A DNA stretch of 64,000 nt from Rutidosis leptorrhynchoides (taxonomy: Eukaryota; Streptophyta; Magnoliopsida; Asterales; Asteraceae): the NCBI RefSeq assembly GCF_046630445.1, contig NC_092333.1:717766001-717830000 (forward strand). Direction: 5' to 3'. Shown here one piece after another: positions 46,707 through 58,137 of this stretch (position 1 is the stretch's first letter; the number at the start of each line of letters is the position of its first letter). A model generated the notes under the pieces. That model did no database searches, was not told where the DNA came from, and saw only the letters and a program-made list of their open reading frames with translations. Position numbers and translations under genes: made by a program.

Positions 46707-49622
46707 TGTAATGACCCGCATTTTTCCGATCATTCTATACTTATAAGATTAATATTTACATAAATTAAACCTTACCAACATGATAAGCAATCCAAATTGT
46801 TGAGACTTATGTTTTTGAAATGAGTTTTACACAACGTTTGACCGTCTAGTTTGACCGATGATATCACGAACTATACAATATATGATAATTATACGTTTGT
46901 GTATATATATGTATATATACATATTTAACATGATCTAAGGATGTTTTAATACCTCATTTTGTATTAATAACAATAAGTTATAAGTATATTTTGAAACTAC
47001 TAACTTAAGTTTTCAAAACGATAATCATACGTAACGTTATTTGACATAAATACTTATGACCTATAATGTTTATACATATATCGTATATGTAATGTATTTA
47101 ATCACTTTTTAAGGACTTAAATACATAAAACAATATAAGTATATTCACAAAAGATAGCTATATTTGAATTCTCATTCCATTTTTTCACAAAATTTCTATA
47201 CGTATATCTAGAGTACATGTACTCGTATCATACCTAGCTTCTATACGTATTTACTATTGGTATATACACATCAAATCACCACCAACCAGCCCTTGTTCAA
47301 TGCCTTATGTATAAGGTAACTACTTTTGTTATCTAGTATGACAATTTCACATGATTAAAAGATTTTTTCACAAAATTACAAACTTATACACCTTTTACAT
47401 CACCATTTATACTCCATCCATTTTCAATTTTTGATTCATTTTTACCTCAAACCTCTAGCTAAAAACACACACACTTTTAAGAGTCTTAAACTCCATAACC
47501 ATTCAGCTAATATCCATGAAGATCTAGCCATAAAAACATCACTTAATCACCATAAGAAAACTCTTACAAAAACACTTCAAGAATCCTTCCAAGAACACAA
47601 ACTTACTTCCAATCTTTCATCCAATTCCATCACCCTTTTGGTTCTAGGTTCTTACTCCTCTTTTACAGCAATCTTGTCCAAGTAACTTGAGGTAGTAACT
47701 TTGTTCATAACCTTATTCGATTCATATATATATAGCTATCTTATTTTGTGGTATAAAATTTTAACAACAAGAACATAGTTTGAATGTTTTCAAACTTGTT
47801 TGCAAACTAAATAGATCCTTCTAACTTAACTTTTAAAATACTTCAAGACCTGTAATATATCTTAAATATATGCTAATTTAACAAGGTTTAACTTGGTTTT
47901 TCAAAGAACACCTTAAAAACTGTTTTTACGACGTCGGAGTGTAACCGGGGGCTGTTTTGGGTTGGATAATTAAAAACCATCTTAAACTTTGAATTGGAGG
48001 TTTATTTTCTGGAAAAATGATTTTTACTATGAATATGTTAACACATAAAATTTTTATGATTTAACTCAAAGTATAAGTATTTTTAGAAAAATAATCATTT
48101 AAGGTTGTTTACATGATGGAAAATGATTAACTTCATAAGTTTCACCAAAGTTTGACCTATGACCTGTGATTTTGAATACAAACTAAGGTATTTACAGTTC
48201 ATATTCTTAAAGAGGGACTCGATCCAAGGAAGTGGCAAGTTGAACCAACGAAAACGGAGTTGTAACGAAGAAACTATGACCAAAACGAAATCGGATATCC
48301 AAGACTAATTTAGCTACGTGATTAATTGGAAAAAAATTAAATAAATCACATCTTTCTAAAATAACATGATATTTTATATATATGTACTCATAATTTAATT
48401 TTATATGGTTCAGGATCACCCGTAAACAATACGAGAAGATTAATCATAAGATCCCATGATTGTACGCAACACGTCATTTGACAACACCGGTACTTTATGT
48501 ACGCAACACGTCATTTGACAACACCGGTACCATGGGTCAAGATTAATCTCGACCAATACATATACGATGGGGTTTTTATTTATTTCATTGGGGGTTTATT
48601 AATCACCTAAAAATGAACCATTAAAATTGAATTACTAACATCAGACTGCTAACTACGGACTAAGGAATTATTAAAAGTATTAAAAGTATAATATGTATAT
48701 ATATGTGACGGTTGTTTAAAAAGAAAAAGGTATTGATATATTATATATGGATAGGTTCGTGATATCAATCGGAGACCAAGTCAAAATTACATATCTTCAA
48801 GACGAAAGTGAGTATATAGTCCCACTTTTAAACTCTAAATATTTCGGGATGAGAATACATGTATTTTATGTTTTACGTTATGGACACAAGAAACTAAAAA
48901 ATATATTCTACGTTGAGTTGTACCACTGGCATACTTCCCTGTAGCTTGGTAACTGTTATTTACAGCGGTATTGTAAACTCGAATCCTGTTGATAGATCTA
49001 TCGGGCCTGACAACCCCAACCGGACTGGACGACCAGTATTCAACGGTTGCACAGTACTTCGTTTTGTGACTACACTTGGTACGGTGTAGTAAGATTTCAT
49101 AATAAAGGGAATATGCGACGTGATTAAATGTTAAGTATGGTTACCAAGTGCTCAACCACTTAGAATATTTTTATGAAAATGTTTACATATGAAATCTTGT
49201 GGTCTATATTTATATCGCTGCCGGCATTAAACCTATATCTCACCAACTTTATGTTGACGTTTTAAACATGTCTATTCTCAGGTGATAACTAAAAGCTTCC
49301 GCTGCAACATGTTGAATTTAAGCAAGATCTTGAGTATGCATATTTGTGTCAAAAATAAAACTGCATATCCGAGGAATTGTAATGTAAAATATGCTAGAAA
49401 TCGTATTGTTATCATCACATGTAAAGTTTGTAAGTCTAAGATTATCGCTAAACGATAATCATCTTTTTATTGTCTAAAGCTTGTATTAAAATAAGAGTTA
49501 TGGTTTGTAATGTAAAATAAATGCAGTTGTTCTTTTAAAAATGTCGCATATAGAGGTCAATACCTCGCAATGAAATCATACGTTATCTAACTCGTTCTTA
49601 TGGTTAAGGACGGGTTATGACA
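46707..49622 (+). repeat. 3' LTR of gypsy element 2
   Basis: 2,916 bp, starting immediately after the purine tract and ending before the ACATC duplication. Nearly identical to 38285-41201. Confidence 0.95.
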
Positions 49623-49627
49623 ACATC

Positions 49628-51582
49628 CAACTATAATTGACTTAATAATAATCTTGATGAACTCAATGACTTGAATGCAACGTCTTTCAAAATATGCCAT
49701 GAATAACTCCAAGTAATATCCTTAAAATGAGCTAATGCACAGCGGAAGATTTCTTTAATACCTGAGAATAAACATGCTTTAAAGTGTCAACCAAAAGGTT
49801 GGTGAGTTCATAGGTTTATCATAACAATTATTTCAATATATTAATAGACCACAAGATTTCCGTTTATAAATATATGTACACTCGCAAGTGTATAAAAGTA
49901 TTCTATAAGTTGTAGGCACCCGGTAACAAGCCTTAACGTTCATGTTTTACCCTCTGAAGTACACTATATCAGGTGTGTTTAAAATAACCTCGAAGTACTA
50001 AAGCATCCCATAGTCAGGATGGGGTTTGTCAGGCCCAATAGATCTATCTTTAGGATTCGCGCCTACCGTACATAGACAAGTAGTTTAATGTTACCAAGCT
50101 AAGGGTATATTTCTGGTTTAAACCCACGTAGAATTAGTTTTAGTACTTGTGCCTATTTCGTAAAACATTTATAAAAACAGCGCATGTATTCTCTGTCCCA
50201 AAAATATATATAAAAGGGACCAAATGAAACTCACAATACTGTATTTTGTAGTAAAAATACATATGACGTCATTGATCAAGTGCAATGTTGGCCTTGGATT
50301 CACGAACGTATCAATATTGAGATTCAATATTGCAGGAAAAGTACGTAGACGCAACGGAGATGATAAACACTAGTTTGACTCACGAGCAATACTCCCGAAC
50401 CATACCCATAACCTCCATAGTTTTAACCCATAATTTCCTTAGCTCTGTCACGCTCGAAAAAAAATTTCGAAATCACTCGAACAACACTCCGTCGTAATAT
50501 TTTATGTATACTGATAATATCTTGAAATAATACGGAGTAAATATATATATGTAAATCGATTGAGAGAGTTTAGAGAAAATATTTTCAAGTTTCTATCAAA
50601 TAATGAAACCTTTTGAATTCTATTTATAATAGATTTTTGAATTATTAAAGTGAATTATTAAAGTATGAATTATTAAAGTGAATTATTAAAGTATGAATTA
50701 TTAAAGTGAATTATTAAAGTATGAATTATTAAAGTGAATTATTAAAGTATGAATTATTAAAGTGAATTATTAAAGTATGAATTATTAAAGTGAATTATTA
50801 AAGTATGAATTATAAAAGTGAAGGTAAAGTAAAAATATAGCAAAGGTAAAGTTTAAGTATAGTAAAAGTATAAAACTATGTACGTATAATACGCGTATAA
50901 ATATATATAATATTAATTTAAATCGTTATATATATTTAATAAAATAAAATATAAATATCGTTATCTTTATCATACTGGTTAAGTAATGAGTTGTTAGAAG
51001 TGGTTCTAGATATTTATAAAAGTTATATACCTTTTAATAATAAAGTTCTTTTTAAACTGAAAACGTTTTTGTACGTTTGAAACTAAATCAAATAAATATG
51101 ATAATTTTGTTTTCCAAAACTAAATATATTTAAGAAGCATTTTATTTAAATGTTAAAATAATGAAAATCGTTATATCATAAAACGTTTTAGAAAAGTAAA
51201 ATCATATATTTTCATAATAGGTTTCAAGTTTTTATATTACAGTCTGTTGGTGAAGCATGCGATAAAGTTCAAAGGTTAAATAAACGTATGAAATAATCTT
51301 AATTAAAAATGTCGAGTTACTTAACTTGTCGATATCCAACATCTAAGTTATTTACACTCCACGTTCTTACTTATAAATCACTTTACCATTTTCCGAATGT
51401 CGTCAAAAAGAATAGATTTCTTAAATCACAGTGGACCTTATAACATAGACCCGTAATCATATCACAATGTATCTGATAAATCAATCATTTGATATTATCT
51501 TCTAATTCCATCGATAAACATATTGAAACAAATACATTCATGTAAAGTATTATACGTTTAATACTTTATTAATATTTTTAAG

Positions 51583-51663
<81 letters not shown>

Positions 51664-51833
51664 ACATATTTATTTATATATAACGGTTCGTGAATCGTCT
51701 GAATTTGGTCGAGGTTTGAATGTATGAACACAATTTAAAATTCTTGAGATTTAACTTAACAAAATTTGCTTATCGTGTCGGAATAATATAAAGATAAAGT
51801 TTAAATTTGGTCGGAAATTTCCGGATCGTCACA
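49628..51833 (-). repeat. 5' LTR of non-autonomous element copy 2, distal part
   Basis: Continues the LTR interrupted at 38284 and matches 32336-34490 closely, including the 28-bp minisatellite (about 50637-50812). The (TA)n run at 51589-51648 is longer than in the partner LTR. Confidence 0.9.
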
Positions 51834-52218
51834 ACTGTCTTCCATAAGTAGTTGAATTATTAGTTTGTTAACATATTGTGCGTTTGACGATAAAAACTTT
51901 GGTTTGAATCAACAGGATGGATGGACGTACGTAGTCGGCTTATGGCAGAGTAAATTACAATTTAAGAGATGGGATTTCTCGCTCAACAGTTCAAGTACCA
52001 AAATGATAACATAACGATTGTCTAATGTGTTTATCCTTTATGTTTTTTTTTTCTTTATTTATTATTCTCTTTGATTATTTTAATTCTTCAAAACAACCAT
52101 CAGATAACACCCTTCCAGCTTACTCCGATTGACTACATCCGCCTCTGCTCCGATTGACTACATCCGCCTCTGCATTGTCATCGACAACTTTGGATTTTGC
52201 ATTTTTCTCGCTTCATCA
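51834..52218. other. Right flank of LTR element, start of gene-fragment mosaic
   Basis: Mostly non-coding. It contains a perfect 25-bp tandem duplication (CTCCGATTGACTACATCCGC... repeated at about 52124-52173). No named domain. Confidence 0.45.
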
Positions 52219-52585
52219 GGGAGACTTAGGTGCAATTAACTCATGTGTTTTAGTCAGGAGGGTTAGGTAAGAATCATGTTTCATTTACTGATTACTATAT
52301 TTAATTTTGAGTAGTTGTATAAACTGAAAATGTTTTGATTTTTATATACAGTCAAGTTATTGAAAATGCTGAAGGCACACACGGCACCATCAGTTGTGGC
52401 GTTTAACCAAAAAGGTAAGTTGGTCATTGGCACTCCTGCTAAACGTCAAGCAGTCACTAACCCACAAATACTATGTTTGGTACAAAACGTTTAATCGGTA
52501 GACAATTTGATGCTTTCTAGACACGGAAAGAAATGAGAATAGTTCCATATTAGATTGTTAAAGCTCCAAATGGAGATGTCTGCTT
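52219..52585 (+). pseudogene. Mitochondrial HSP70 gene fragment (two partial exons)
   Basis: The first piece (52220-52265) reads GDLGAINSCVLV, matching the ATP-binding GIDLGTTNSCV block, and ends at a GTAAGA donor. The second (52352-52585), after an ACAG acceptor, reads VIENAEGT, then in shifted frames [33 protein letters not shown] and KEM...VKAPNGD. The [12 protein letters not shown]...GTKRLIGR wording is characteristic of mitochondrial or bacterial DnaK-type HSP70. The parent protein is a matrix import motor and chaperone. Here only the N-terminal nucleotide-binding lobe start survives, with frameshifts, so it is a captured fragment or pseudogene. Confidence 0.8.
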
Positions 52586-52800
52586 CATCTCCCGTCTCTT
52601 TTTTTTTTAGTGGCGATTGTTGTTCATCCTTTAGGGTTTCATTACGATGTTGTTCGTTGCTTTCGGTTTTGTCTATTTTCGTCATCTTTTTGGTTTATTT
52701 TTGACGTGTTTTATTGTTTGACCGGGTTGTTTATATTGTTGATAATGTTTGTGCTGTTTGTGGCTATGGTAATATTTCATTGATACATATTCATTGCAGG

Positions 52801-52890
52801 ATGGCCCACCCAAGACCAATAACTGATTTGAAGCCAGGCGACGGATTTAAAGAACTGAAAGCCAAAGTTTATCGTACGTGGGTGTCATAA
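52801..52890 (+). pseudogene. RPA1-like / OB-fold protein N-terminal fragment
   Basis: Follows a TTGCAG acceptor. ATG opens a 29-codon frame, MAHPRPITDLKPGDGFKELK then AKVYRTWVS, resembling the N-terminus of plant replication protein A 70-kDa-like (DUF223-type) proteins. A stop follows at once. Such OB-fold genes also occur in plant Helitrons, so it may be host-captured or element-borne. Confidence 0.45.
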
Positions 52891-53707
52891 AATTTGAGAA
52901 CAAAATAAGATGTGTACTTTAACTGCGTTCAGTTAGATCACTACGTAAGAACTCTTATTTACTTCATACCATATACCAAAATTAACTAGCCACCAAGATG
53001 TCGATATTAACAGTGTTTCTGCTTTTGTTGAGAACATCACTCTCTTCTCAATTATAACAATTCTGTCTTTCTTCATGTTTACCACTCAAGAAGACCAATA
53101 ACAGCAAGTGGATGTTGGATTGGCGACAAGAGTGGTAAAAACATAAAGCCTTAGCCTTATTTGTCATTAGGTGTAATCTAACACCATATTAATTTACCTC
53201 CAGTAGATTGCTACTTTATTAGATTGTTTTTAAGATATTGTTAGGTATATTGTGGTTGGTTATATTGAATTGCATTGCTATTTGTATGTCACATATAATA
53301 AGGGAAGAAAATGTTAATTATTTTGATGGTTTGTTGTATTATATGTTCCCATTTTGTAATTAGAGATGTGTACTTTTAATCACATAAAAAGTTACCTATT
53401 TAGGGACAATTTTGTAAGGTAGTTACTAATACTGGCATTTTGTTTCTCATCCAGATTTATTGGGCAGTGAATGAAAGTGCCATGAACATCTTCTTGAATC
53501 AGCACCATAGATTCATGCAGTAAGTAGCCTAAAGCTGTTTGAGGTAACACGTGTTCATCCATCAGGTTTCGCAACTTTAAGTACATTCTCAGTCGCATTC
53601 AAGTTATTTTAATGCTCAACCATCAGGTTTAGCCTTTTGCAACGGTTTATTGACCTATTTAAGTTGTTTAAGTTTGTTTTTTGACACTTTTGGTGTTTGT
53701 TTTGCAG
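52891..53707. other. Intron-like spacer within gene-fragment mosaic
   Basis: AT-rich sequence without recognised domains. A partial repeat of the RPA-like start (AAGACCAATAAC) recurs near 53091. A 68-residue minus-strand frame (53392-53598) has no match I can name. Confidence 0.35.
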
Positions 53708-53827
53708 TTCATAACATTTGGTTTTGCGTTCAATTCGGCTGTTGGGGCTTTGTTGGTTAGCTTCACAGTTTACATTATCCCAGCTCTTGCCCATATGCTG
53801 ACTTACCGAAAGGCTTCTGCTCGCCAG
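53708..53827 (+). pseudogene. AUX1/LAX auxin influx carrier, single-exon fragment
   Basis: An AG-flanked 120-bp open block followed by GTAATT encodes 40 residues ending FNSAVGALLVSFTVY, IIPALAHMLTYRKASARQ, the conserved late transmembrane region of AUX1/LAX permeases (amino acid/auxin permease family). The parent protein imports auxin across the plasma membrane. No neighbouring LAX exon is present, so this is an isolated captured exon with both splice signals. Confidence 0.8.
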
Positions 53828-54286
53828 GTAATTTGTACCTCAGTAAATACGTTTTTAGTTTTGATATCGGTAAAGAAAGAAAGATACCTTTTAATCTTAG
53901 AGATGTCAATTTCGACCCAATTACTTATTATGTCTAATCACAAACGAAACGGGTCCCCCTAAGTTGCCAAAAAATCTTTTTCTAATCAGCATAGAACCTT
54001 GCAAACTGTTTTTAATCAATTACTCATAAGTTATATGTATTGTTTCTGTAAAAATACATTTTTTAAATCCTATTCAACACATGAACTATTTATACCGAAT
54101 TTTAACTGTAGAACATATAAATGTTGTTTTGTCACTCTTAGTGTTTAATAGTATAACAATGTCATTGATTCTACATTTTTTTGAAAAATATAAATGATCA
54201 TATTTTTAATGATTATACTATGTTAGTATTTTAATATGTGAACTACTAGGCATATGTTGATATTCATTAGTGCTTCGCTATATGCA
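53828..54286. other. Spacer between LAX and tRNA-synthetase-like fragments
   Basis: AT-rich, nothing recognised. Confidence 0.3.
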
Positions 54287-54440
54287 AGGCCGCCAAAAAG
54301 GAAGCCGCCAAATCAGAGAAGCTCCGTCGCCCTCAAGAAGCAGCAACAGTTGCAGCCACATCGGGGGCTGCGGGCATTTCAATTGAAGGACCTGATCCAC
54401 TTGGTGAGAACTACGGAAACAAACCAGAACTCACATGCAA
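54287..54440 (+). pseudogene. Probable cytosolic aspartyl-tRNA synthetase N-terminal extension fragment
   Basis: After a GCAAG acceptor-like site the frame reads KAAKKEAAKSEKLRRPQEAA, then a Thr/Ala/Gly stretch and GPDPLGENYGN. A Lys/Ala-rich helix followed by DPLxxNYG is what I associate with the N-terminal appended region of plant cytosolic aspartyl-tRNA synthetase. The catalytic core is absent. The call is from memory of family character and is less certain than the HSP70 and LAX calls. Confidence 0.45.
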
Positions 54441-54907
54441 GAAGTGTGGATTTATCAAAAGTTATTTCAGTTTAATAGGTTTCATACTTTTTGCCATTAA
54501 AATCGATAGCTAGCGTTAAAATCGCATAAACCTTAGAGCAGCAACGCGCGAACCCTCAATTATTGTATATAACATATATACCTTCGACATATCTATGTTT
54601 AGGAAAATCCCAGTAATTTGAGTATTTCGTACACAAATGGAGTCTGGACCGAGATTCAAGAGACCCCCAAATCTACTTAATTCTCGAGTCTTGTAAGCTT
54701 TATTTTTAACGATAAAATTTCAGAGAAAGAAAAGTTGGACTCGACTGTTTCTAATTATAGAAACATTTGTTTGATTATATACATATAATTACTACGTGGC
54801 AGCAGTGTATCATCCCCCTACCGCCAAATTTGAAAGTTGGATTGACTATTTGACTATATATAGTTATTTATGTGATGGCATGTTATCTTGAAGCTCATTT
54901 TTCACTC
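54441..54907. other. 5' flank of defensin gene 2
   Basis: Intergenic sequence up to the TATA box, with GCTCATTTTTCACTC just before it matching the same position in defensin gene 1. Nothing else recognised. Confidence 0.4.
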
Positions 54908-54915
54908 TATAAATA
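54908..54915 (+). promoter_or_regulatory. TATA box of defensin gene 2
   Basis: TATAAATA within CTCTATAAATACTCTTC, 79 bp before the ATG at 54994. It shares context with the TATA at 8456. Confidence 0.7.
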
Positions 54916-54993
54916 CTCTTCATAGTCACAACCCTTTCTCAACAACAAAAAATAATCATAAATTGAAGTTATTTAGTTTCTTCGTAATTCAAA

Positions 54994-55655
54994 ATGGTGA
55001 AAAGATCGGCTGTTTTCTCAACCTTCATTTTGATCGTTTTGTTCCTTGCAATCTCAGGTAATGAGATATTAATATAATCCATTGTTTATTCCTTTTATTA
55101 AAAGACAAATAGCTCACATACTTCACTCGAATTTATATATATTTTCATGACTATGTACATATATATTCGAGTCAAGTCGACATTGTTAGAACATAGCTCG
55201 TTAGTAATCCGTAGTTTATTCTTGATTGTATGTGATTAAATTACTCTTCAACTTATTAACAAACAATCAGACATTAACATCTTTAATGAAAGATATATTC
55301 AAGTATGTTAGCGTATATATGACGATTTCATGTGGCCTAATGAGTTTGAAACGTGACAGAAATTGCAAGTGTGAAGGGAGAATTGTGCGAGAAAGCTAGC
55401 AAGACTTGGTCCGGTAACTGCGGCAACACTGGACACTGTGATGGTCAGTGCAAATCTTGGGAAGGTGCGGCCCATGGAGCTTGTCACGTGCGCGGAGGGA
55501 AACACATGTGCTTTTGCTACTTCAATTGTCCAAAAGCCGAAAAGCTAGCCCAAGACAAACTTAAAGCCAAAATCCTCGCTCAAGACAAAATCAATGCCGA
55601 AAAGCTCGGTCGCGATGATGTCAAGAAAGTAGTGACAAATGTTGCGCGTCCATAA
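54994..55655 (+). CDS. Secreted plant defensin with Lys/Ala/Asp-rich C-terminal tail (two exons)
   Basis: Exons 54994-55057 (64 bp, as in gene 1) and 55360-55655 join across a 302-bp GT-AG phase-1 intron to give 119 residues. Residues 1-21 form a hydrophobic signal peptide ([21 protein letters not shown]). Cysteines at 31, 42, 48, 52, 63, 72, 74 and 78 (x10, x5, x3, x10, x8, x1, x3) form the defensin pattern with a GAC gamma-core. The domain is close to gene 1 (HGACHV, FCY). Instead of a proline-rich tail, residues 79-119 hold an imperfectly repeated charged segment ([28 protein letters not shown]) likely to form an amphipathic helix. The gene appears intact, with a polyadenylation-like AATAAA at 55701. 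Secretion and antifungal action are family knowledge; the tail's role is unknown. Confidence 0.88.
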
Positions 55656-55700
55656 AATACTCATCGATTTCGTTAAATGGAATATTTAGATTACGGTATG

Positions 55701-55706
55701 AATAAA
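55701..55706 (+). promoter_or_regulatory. Polyadenylation signal of defensin gene 2
   Basis: AATAAA 46 bp after the stop codon. Confidence 0.5.
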
Positions 55707-55887
55707 TTAGAAAGTGCTTGCTAATAGTCATGTTTTGAGCTTCTTAAAAAAGTTTGATGTTATCAAACTAAATGAGCATTTTCTTTCCGGTAGTAGTGTG
55801 TGTAACAACGTACGTGCATGCTACCTTTCTGCTTCCATTTTCAATTAACAAAGCAATAAATACAATTATATAAATGGCGTGTGTATA

Positions 55888-57287
55888 TCTATAGTTTCTA
55901 TTAAAATTCTATAATGATGATGTCATTATTAGGTTAATTCCTTTGTTAAAAAAATCAAAAAACAAAAGAAAAAAAATCTAGGCATGATGGGTGATAGGGC
56001 TGTAAACGAGCCGAGCCGAACCCGAGCTTGGTAGTGTTCGAGCTCGGCTCGTTTATTTTTAGCAAGCTCTAGCTCGAGCTTGAGCTTGGTTCGAGCCTTT
56101 AGCTCGAGCTCGGCTCGGGTTATATATCAAAAGCTCGAGCTCGGCTCGTTATGGGCTCGATAAATTAGGTGTGCTTTTTAATTGAATACATCTCGGCTTG
56201 TTTCTTTGCCTTAAAAAAAAAAAAATCTCAACCTCGCTTTATTGGGTAAGCTGGTGAACGAGCATATTACTCATATATCCGAATAGAGTTGGGCTGAAAT
56301 CAACATGAAGTTTACAAATAAATACGGAGTAATTAGTTGTGAGCTTTTTCTGATTTTTAATGATATTAGTAAATTTGGTTCCAGATGTGGGAAAAGGAAG
56401 AGATTAATACATTGGGAACTGAAAGTCTTAAGTTATACGATTATACGAGTACATAATGTTGGGAAAAAAGAATTTTTGGGAAAGGAAAAGTTGAAAAATG
56501 GTAGACACGTAAAAGAAGATTATGTATGAGAATTCATTATACCACCTCTTTGATTTATACGGAGTAATAATTATTACTAATAAAGTACACCGTAATAGAT
56601 AATTAGTTATAAATTAATTAATATATTAATATTTTATATATTATTATTATATTTATATTTTATATTAATATTATATATATAAGCTCGTTTAGGCTCGCGA
56701 GCTTAAACGTCGGCATTTAAGGCTCGAGCTCGTTTATCAAACGAGCCCTAACTTAGGCTTGAACTCGGGCTCGAGCTCGTTTAGGCTCGGCTCGAATCGA
56801 GTTTTTAACGAGCCGAGCTCGAGTAGCTCGGCTCATTTACAGTCCTAGTGGGTGATGTCATTAATTTAAATAATTTTGAATTAAAATTAAATCTTATTAA
56901 TTAATTATTATTATTAAATCTTATTAATAATTATTTTAATTATTAAAATTAAATAATTTTGAATTATTTTAATTAATTATTTTGAATTGAGTACGAGAAG
57001 GTATAAAAGCTAGGTAGAAGGAAATCAATTCTAAATTTATATTTTAATTTACACTTTTAAAATAAAATGACAACTAATATTATCTCTTATGATTGGATGT
57101 GGATTGTTTAATATGTATTTTAAGTGTTGGATGAAATGTTCAGCTGGCGATTTTCTTAGTCGGATTCTGTGGTTTCACGGGTCATTAAACTAAATGACTT
57201 TAGCATTTACTTTCACTTAATACCTAAAACATATCATTAAACTGTTTTATTTAAACAAACTCGTGGTTCCACGGACCATTTCACTAG
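55888..57287 (+). mobile_element. Helitron-like non-autonomous element 2
   Basis: The 3' end has a hairpin TCGTGG...CCACGG (57261-57275), then ACCATTTCACTAG followed by T, very like the Helitron at 27363-31739. The 5' start TCTATAGTTTCTATTAAAATTC after an A parallels that element's start (TCTATACATACTATG, then TGACATCA against TGATGTCA), so 55888 is the likely beginning. Without the nested MITE it is about 540 bp. It lies 232 bp after the stop codon of defensin gene 2. Confidence 0.65.
55996..56847. mobile_element. Mutator-like MITE with GAGCTCG-rich arms
   Basis: Terminal inverted repeats AGGGCTGTAAACGAGCCGAGC and the complement of GCTCGGCTCATTTACAGTCCT match at 19 of 21 positions. The 9-bp flanks ATGGGTGAT (55987-55995) and GTGGGTGAT (56848-56856) differ at one base, fitting a Mutator-size duplication. 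The arms are long and GAGCTCG-rich; the core is AT-rich with no transposase. It is nested inside Helitron-like element 2. Confidence 0.82.
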
Positions 57288-57494
57288 TATAATAACCATA
57301 AAATATAGGCCAAACATAACCGTGCTTATTAAAACATAAATGGGCCGAACTACCTTATTTATCATGTTTGTTTTGTACTTGTGGTTTGTTTTTCTTAGAC
57401 TAAATATACTAGATGCAATCAAGATTGCAAAACTTTTTATTCGTGAAGTAATAGGTTGAGACTTTAAAATGAGTAATCGATAATTCGAAGATTA
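57288..57494. other. Short spacer, nothing recognised
   Basis: AT-rich sequence between Helitron-like element 2 and the CACTA MITE. Confidence 0.3.
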
Positions 57495-57799
57495 CACTAC
57501 ATAAAAAGGTCTTTAGTGATAAATGTTATTTGTCAATAATAATACTAAGTTGGTCATTAAGGCAAGTTAGTGATCAAAATAGGTTGGTCACTTCTCGTCA
57601 CTGTCGATCTGTCACAAAGCATTATTAGAGACTAATATATTAAAATTGATCACTAAAGTGACCACTTGTTTGGTCACTAATATTGTATAGTGACCAAAAT
57701 TTAGTGACGACTTTTTAATGGTAACTAAATAACATTATTAGTGACCAAATAACAATTTGCTACAAAAATAGCGTTACAAATGACAATTTTCTTCTAGTG
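57495..57799. mobile_element. CACTA (En/Spm)-type MITE
   Basis: Begins CACTACATAAAAA and ends TTTTCTTCTAGTG, inverted CACTA termini, flanked by TTA on both sides (57492-57494 and 57800-57802), the 3-bp duplication of CACTA elements. The interior is full of AGTGACCA/TGGTCACT repeats in both orientations, typical subterminal repeats. 305 bp, non-coding. Confidence 0.82.
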
Positions 57800-57960
57800 T
57801 TAATCGGATTGTACTTTTTCTACGTTTAAATATTTAATTTGAAAATTATATGTGTAATTATAGAAAAAAATTATAAACATAAACATAAAATACAACATAA
57901 TTGTCTAAAATCATTCATTTTGTTTTAAATAAAAAAAACTCTAAAATTTTAGTTTAAATT

Positions 57961-58137
57961 AGTGTTAAAACATTGGCCAGTTTTGACTTTGGCAGACTTT
58001 AATCAACAAATCCGATTTCGACCCATTAATTGACATTGACCGATTAATTAAACGGATTTTGAAAAAGCATAATGGATTGTTCTTAAAAGGAATAATCGGT
58101 GACTAATCAGGGAATCGAGTGCGTTTTTACAACAGTG
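57961..58137. mobile_element. Possible relic of the ACTGTTG-ended small element family
   Basis: The right end GAATCGAGTGCGTTTTTACAACAGTGG resembles the right end of the insert at 15940-16353 (GTTTTGCAACAGTG), and both carry GACTAATC and GTTGACC-like blocks. The left end AGTGTTAAAAC is only a rough inverted match, and no target duplication could be assigned. Confidence 0.35.

Larger units (their letters stand above)
38285..49622 (+). mobile_element. Ty3/gypsy chromovirus 2 (Tekay-like), young and nearly intact
   Basis: LTRs at 38285-41201 and 46707-49622 (TGTAATGACC...GGTTATGACA) are flanked by a perfect ACATC duplication (38280-38284 and 49623-49627). Primer-binding site at 41204-41215; purine tract AACGGGTAGGTAC at 46694-46706. 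By eye the two LTRs differ at about seven bases plus one single-base indel over 2.9 kb, so insertion was recent. ORF0 (41390-41860) precedes gag-pol (42229-46614). Only three premature stops are seen: one in ORF0, one in gag and one at the extreme C-terminus. It landed in the 5' LTR of the non-autonomous element. Confidence 0.95.
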
